Below the pieces are notes generated by a model. The model saw only the letters and a program-made list of their open reading frames with translations, searched no databases and was not told the origin of the DNA. Below, in pieces: positions 6,170 to 6,340 of a stretch of DNA of 6,340 nucleotides. Each line of letters starts with the position of its first letter. Position 1 is the first letter of the stretch. Origin of the DNA: Nitrosomonadales bacterium (GTDB lineage: Bacteria; Pseudomonadota; Gammaproteobacteria; Burkholderiales; SG8-41); NCBI GenBank assembly GCA_009885185.1, contig VFLF01000345.1, positions 1 to 6,340 on the forward strand, read 5' to 3'. A program made the position numbers and the translations under genes.

Positions 6170-6194
6170 GACTCACAGCATACGTCACGCTTAC
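4730..6194 (-). mobile_element. IS66-family insertion sequence, single-gene type, approximate bounds
   Basis: The element carries a full TnpC and no room for the small tnpA and tnpB genes of classical IS66: upstream of tnpC there are only 88 bp before the next gene. That matches the ISBst12 subgroup, which has tnpC alone. A GTAAGCGTGACG sequence read inward from 6194 begins with the GTAA typical of IS66 ends, but I found no convincing matching repeat beyond the 3' side of the gene and no target duplication. Both bounds are therefore tentative. Confidence 0.5.
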
Positions 6195-6257
6195 TTAAAG
6201 TACAATCATTTCCCTCACGCTAACCAGAGACGATTTTTTAATTTAAAGGGAGCAAGC
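6195..6257 (+). promoter_or_regulatory. AT-rich leader of the right dehydrogenase gene, with ribosome site
   Basis: Between the putative IS66 edge and the SDR start lies an AT-rich stretch with a -10-like TACAAT at 6201-6206; a matching -35 would fall inside the IS end (6178-6183, GCATAC), which is poor. GGGAG at 6248-6252 is a good ribosome site 5 nt before ATG 6258. A promoter formed across the insertion junction is conceivable, but the evidence is weak. Confidence 0.35.
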
Positions 6258-6340
6258 ATGTTCAGTCTTAAAGGCAAAGTCGCACTCATCACCGGTTCCA
6301 CCAAGGGCATCGGTAAATCCATCGCCGAGGAAATGGCCAA
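6258..6340 (+). CDS. Short-chain dehydrogenase/reductase, N-terminal part (runs off window)
   Basis: Twenty-seven codons are visible: MFSLKGKVALITGSTKGIG then KSIAEEMA, with the NAD(P)-binding motif TGSTKGIG at residues 12-19. This is the classical SDR Rossmann start. ATG at 6258 has GGGAG 5 nt upstream. The catalytic part lies outside the window, so the substrate is unknown. It is a different gene from the SDR stub at 1880: the two share only family motifs. It reads away from the IS66 transposase, and its promoter region begins at the insertion edge. Confidence 0.85.
   Translation, partial: MFSLKGKVALITGSTKGIGKSIAEEMA

Noticed and set aside
4660..6200. Terminal inverted repeats and an 8-bp target duplication for the IS66 element
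   Set aside because: Only a GTAAG-type start at 6194 is suggestive. I found no matching sequence beyond the 3' side of tnpC and no flanking 8-bp repeat, so no precise ends are claimed.
4793..6223. A long open frame (476 codons) on the plus strand opposite the IS66 transposase gene
   Set aside because: It is the antisense shadow of a high-GC gene with an intact DDE triad. Its translation is rich in Arg, Ala and Gln, with no recognisable domain.
1..6340. CRISPR arrays, tRNA or rRNA genes, phage-defence or toxin-antitoxin genes
   Set aside because: No repeat-spacer pattern, cloverleaf or recognisable family was seen on either strand by reading.

Overview
This 6.34 kb window looks like accessory DNA from a proteobacterium, most likely a betaproteobacterium of the Burkholderiales. 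The reasons are GC-rich coding, two tandem Bug/TctC-type periplasmic binding proteins (a family greatly expanded in Bordetella, Achromobacter and Cupriavidus relatives), a LigJ-type hydratase of aromatic-acid catabolism, and IS91-like and IS66 transposase genes. The taxonomic call is inference; no rRNA or other marker gene is present.

Layout from left to right. (1) Positions 1-468 are the 3' end of an IS91/ISCR-like rolling-circle element: the last 84 codons of its transposase, about 200 bp of non-coding DNA, a small hairpin, and a terminal motif resembling the oriIS of ISCR elements. (2) Positions 469-1787, minus strand, hold one intact Bug/TctC gene followed 2 nt later by a second one cut off after about 117 codons by the element end. 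(3) Positions 1788-1879 are a divergent intergenic region with an inverted repeat. (4) Positions 1880-2074, plus strand, are the N-terminal stub of a short-chain dehydrogenase that has lost its body. (5) Positions 2062-4566, minus strand, form a compact catabolic operon fragment read right to left: a truncated and frameshifted amidohydrolase, a 4,5-dihydroxyphthalate-decarboxylase/NMT1-like protein without signal peptide, and a LigJ-like 4-oxalomesaconate hydratase. (6) Positions 4567 to about 4690 are a second oriIS-like end in inverted orientation, without any visible transposase of its own family. (7) Positions 4730-6169 are a complete IS66-family TnpC on the minus strand. (8) Positions 6258-6340 are the start of another short-chain dehydrogenase on the plus strand, running off the window.

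The operon fragment points to breakdown of a (hydroxy)phthalate- or protocatechuate-type aromatic acid. A 4,5-dihydroxyphthalate decarboxylase would yield protocatechuate, and LigJ hydrates 4-oxalomesaconate in the meta (4,5-) cleavage route from protocatechuate. The amidohydrolase belongs to the superfamily that includes the pyrone dicarboxylate lactonase LigI. The ring-cleavage dioxygenase, dehydrogenase and aldolase are not in the window, so the pathway assignment is inference.

The most striking observation is the pair of related oriIS-like ends (421-468 and the reverse complement of 4567-4614, 38 of 48 positions identical without gaps, each with a hairpin directly inside). They flank the 4.1 kb catabolic block in opposite orientation, and each one truncates a gene. 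The block also holds a third broken gene (the dehydrogenase stub). It reads as a rearranged remnant of a catabolic locus shaped by rolling-circle elements, not as a demonstrably new biological system.
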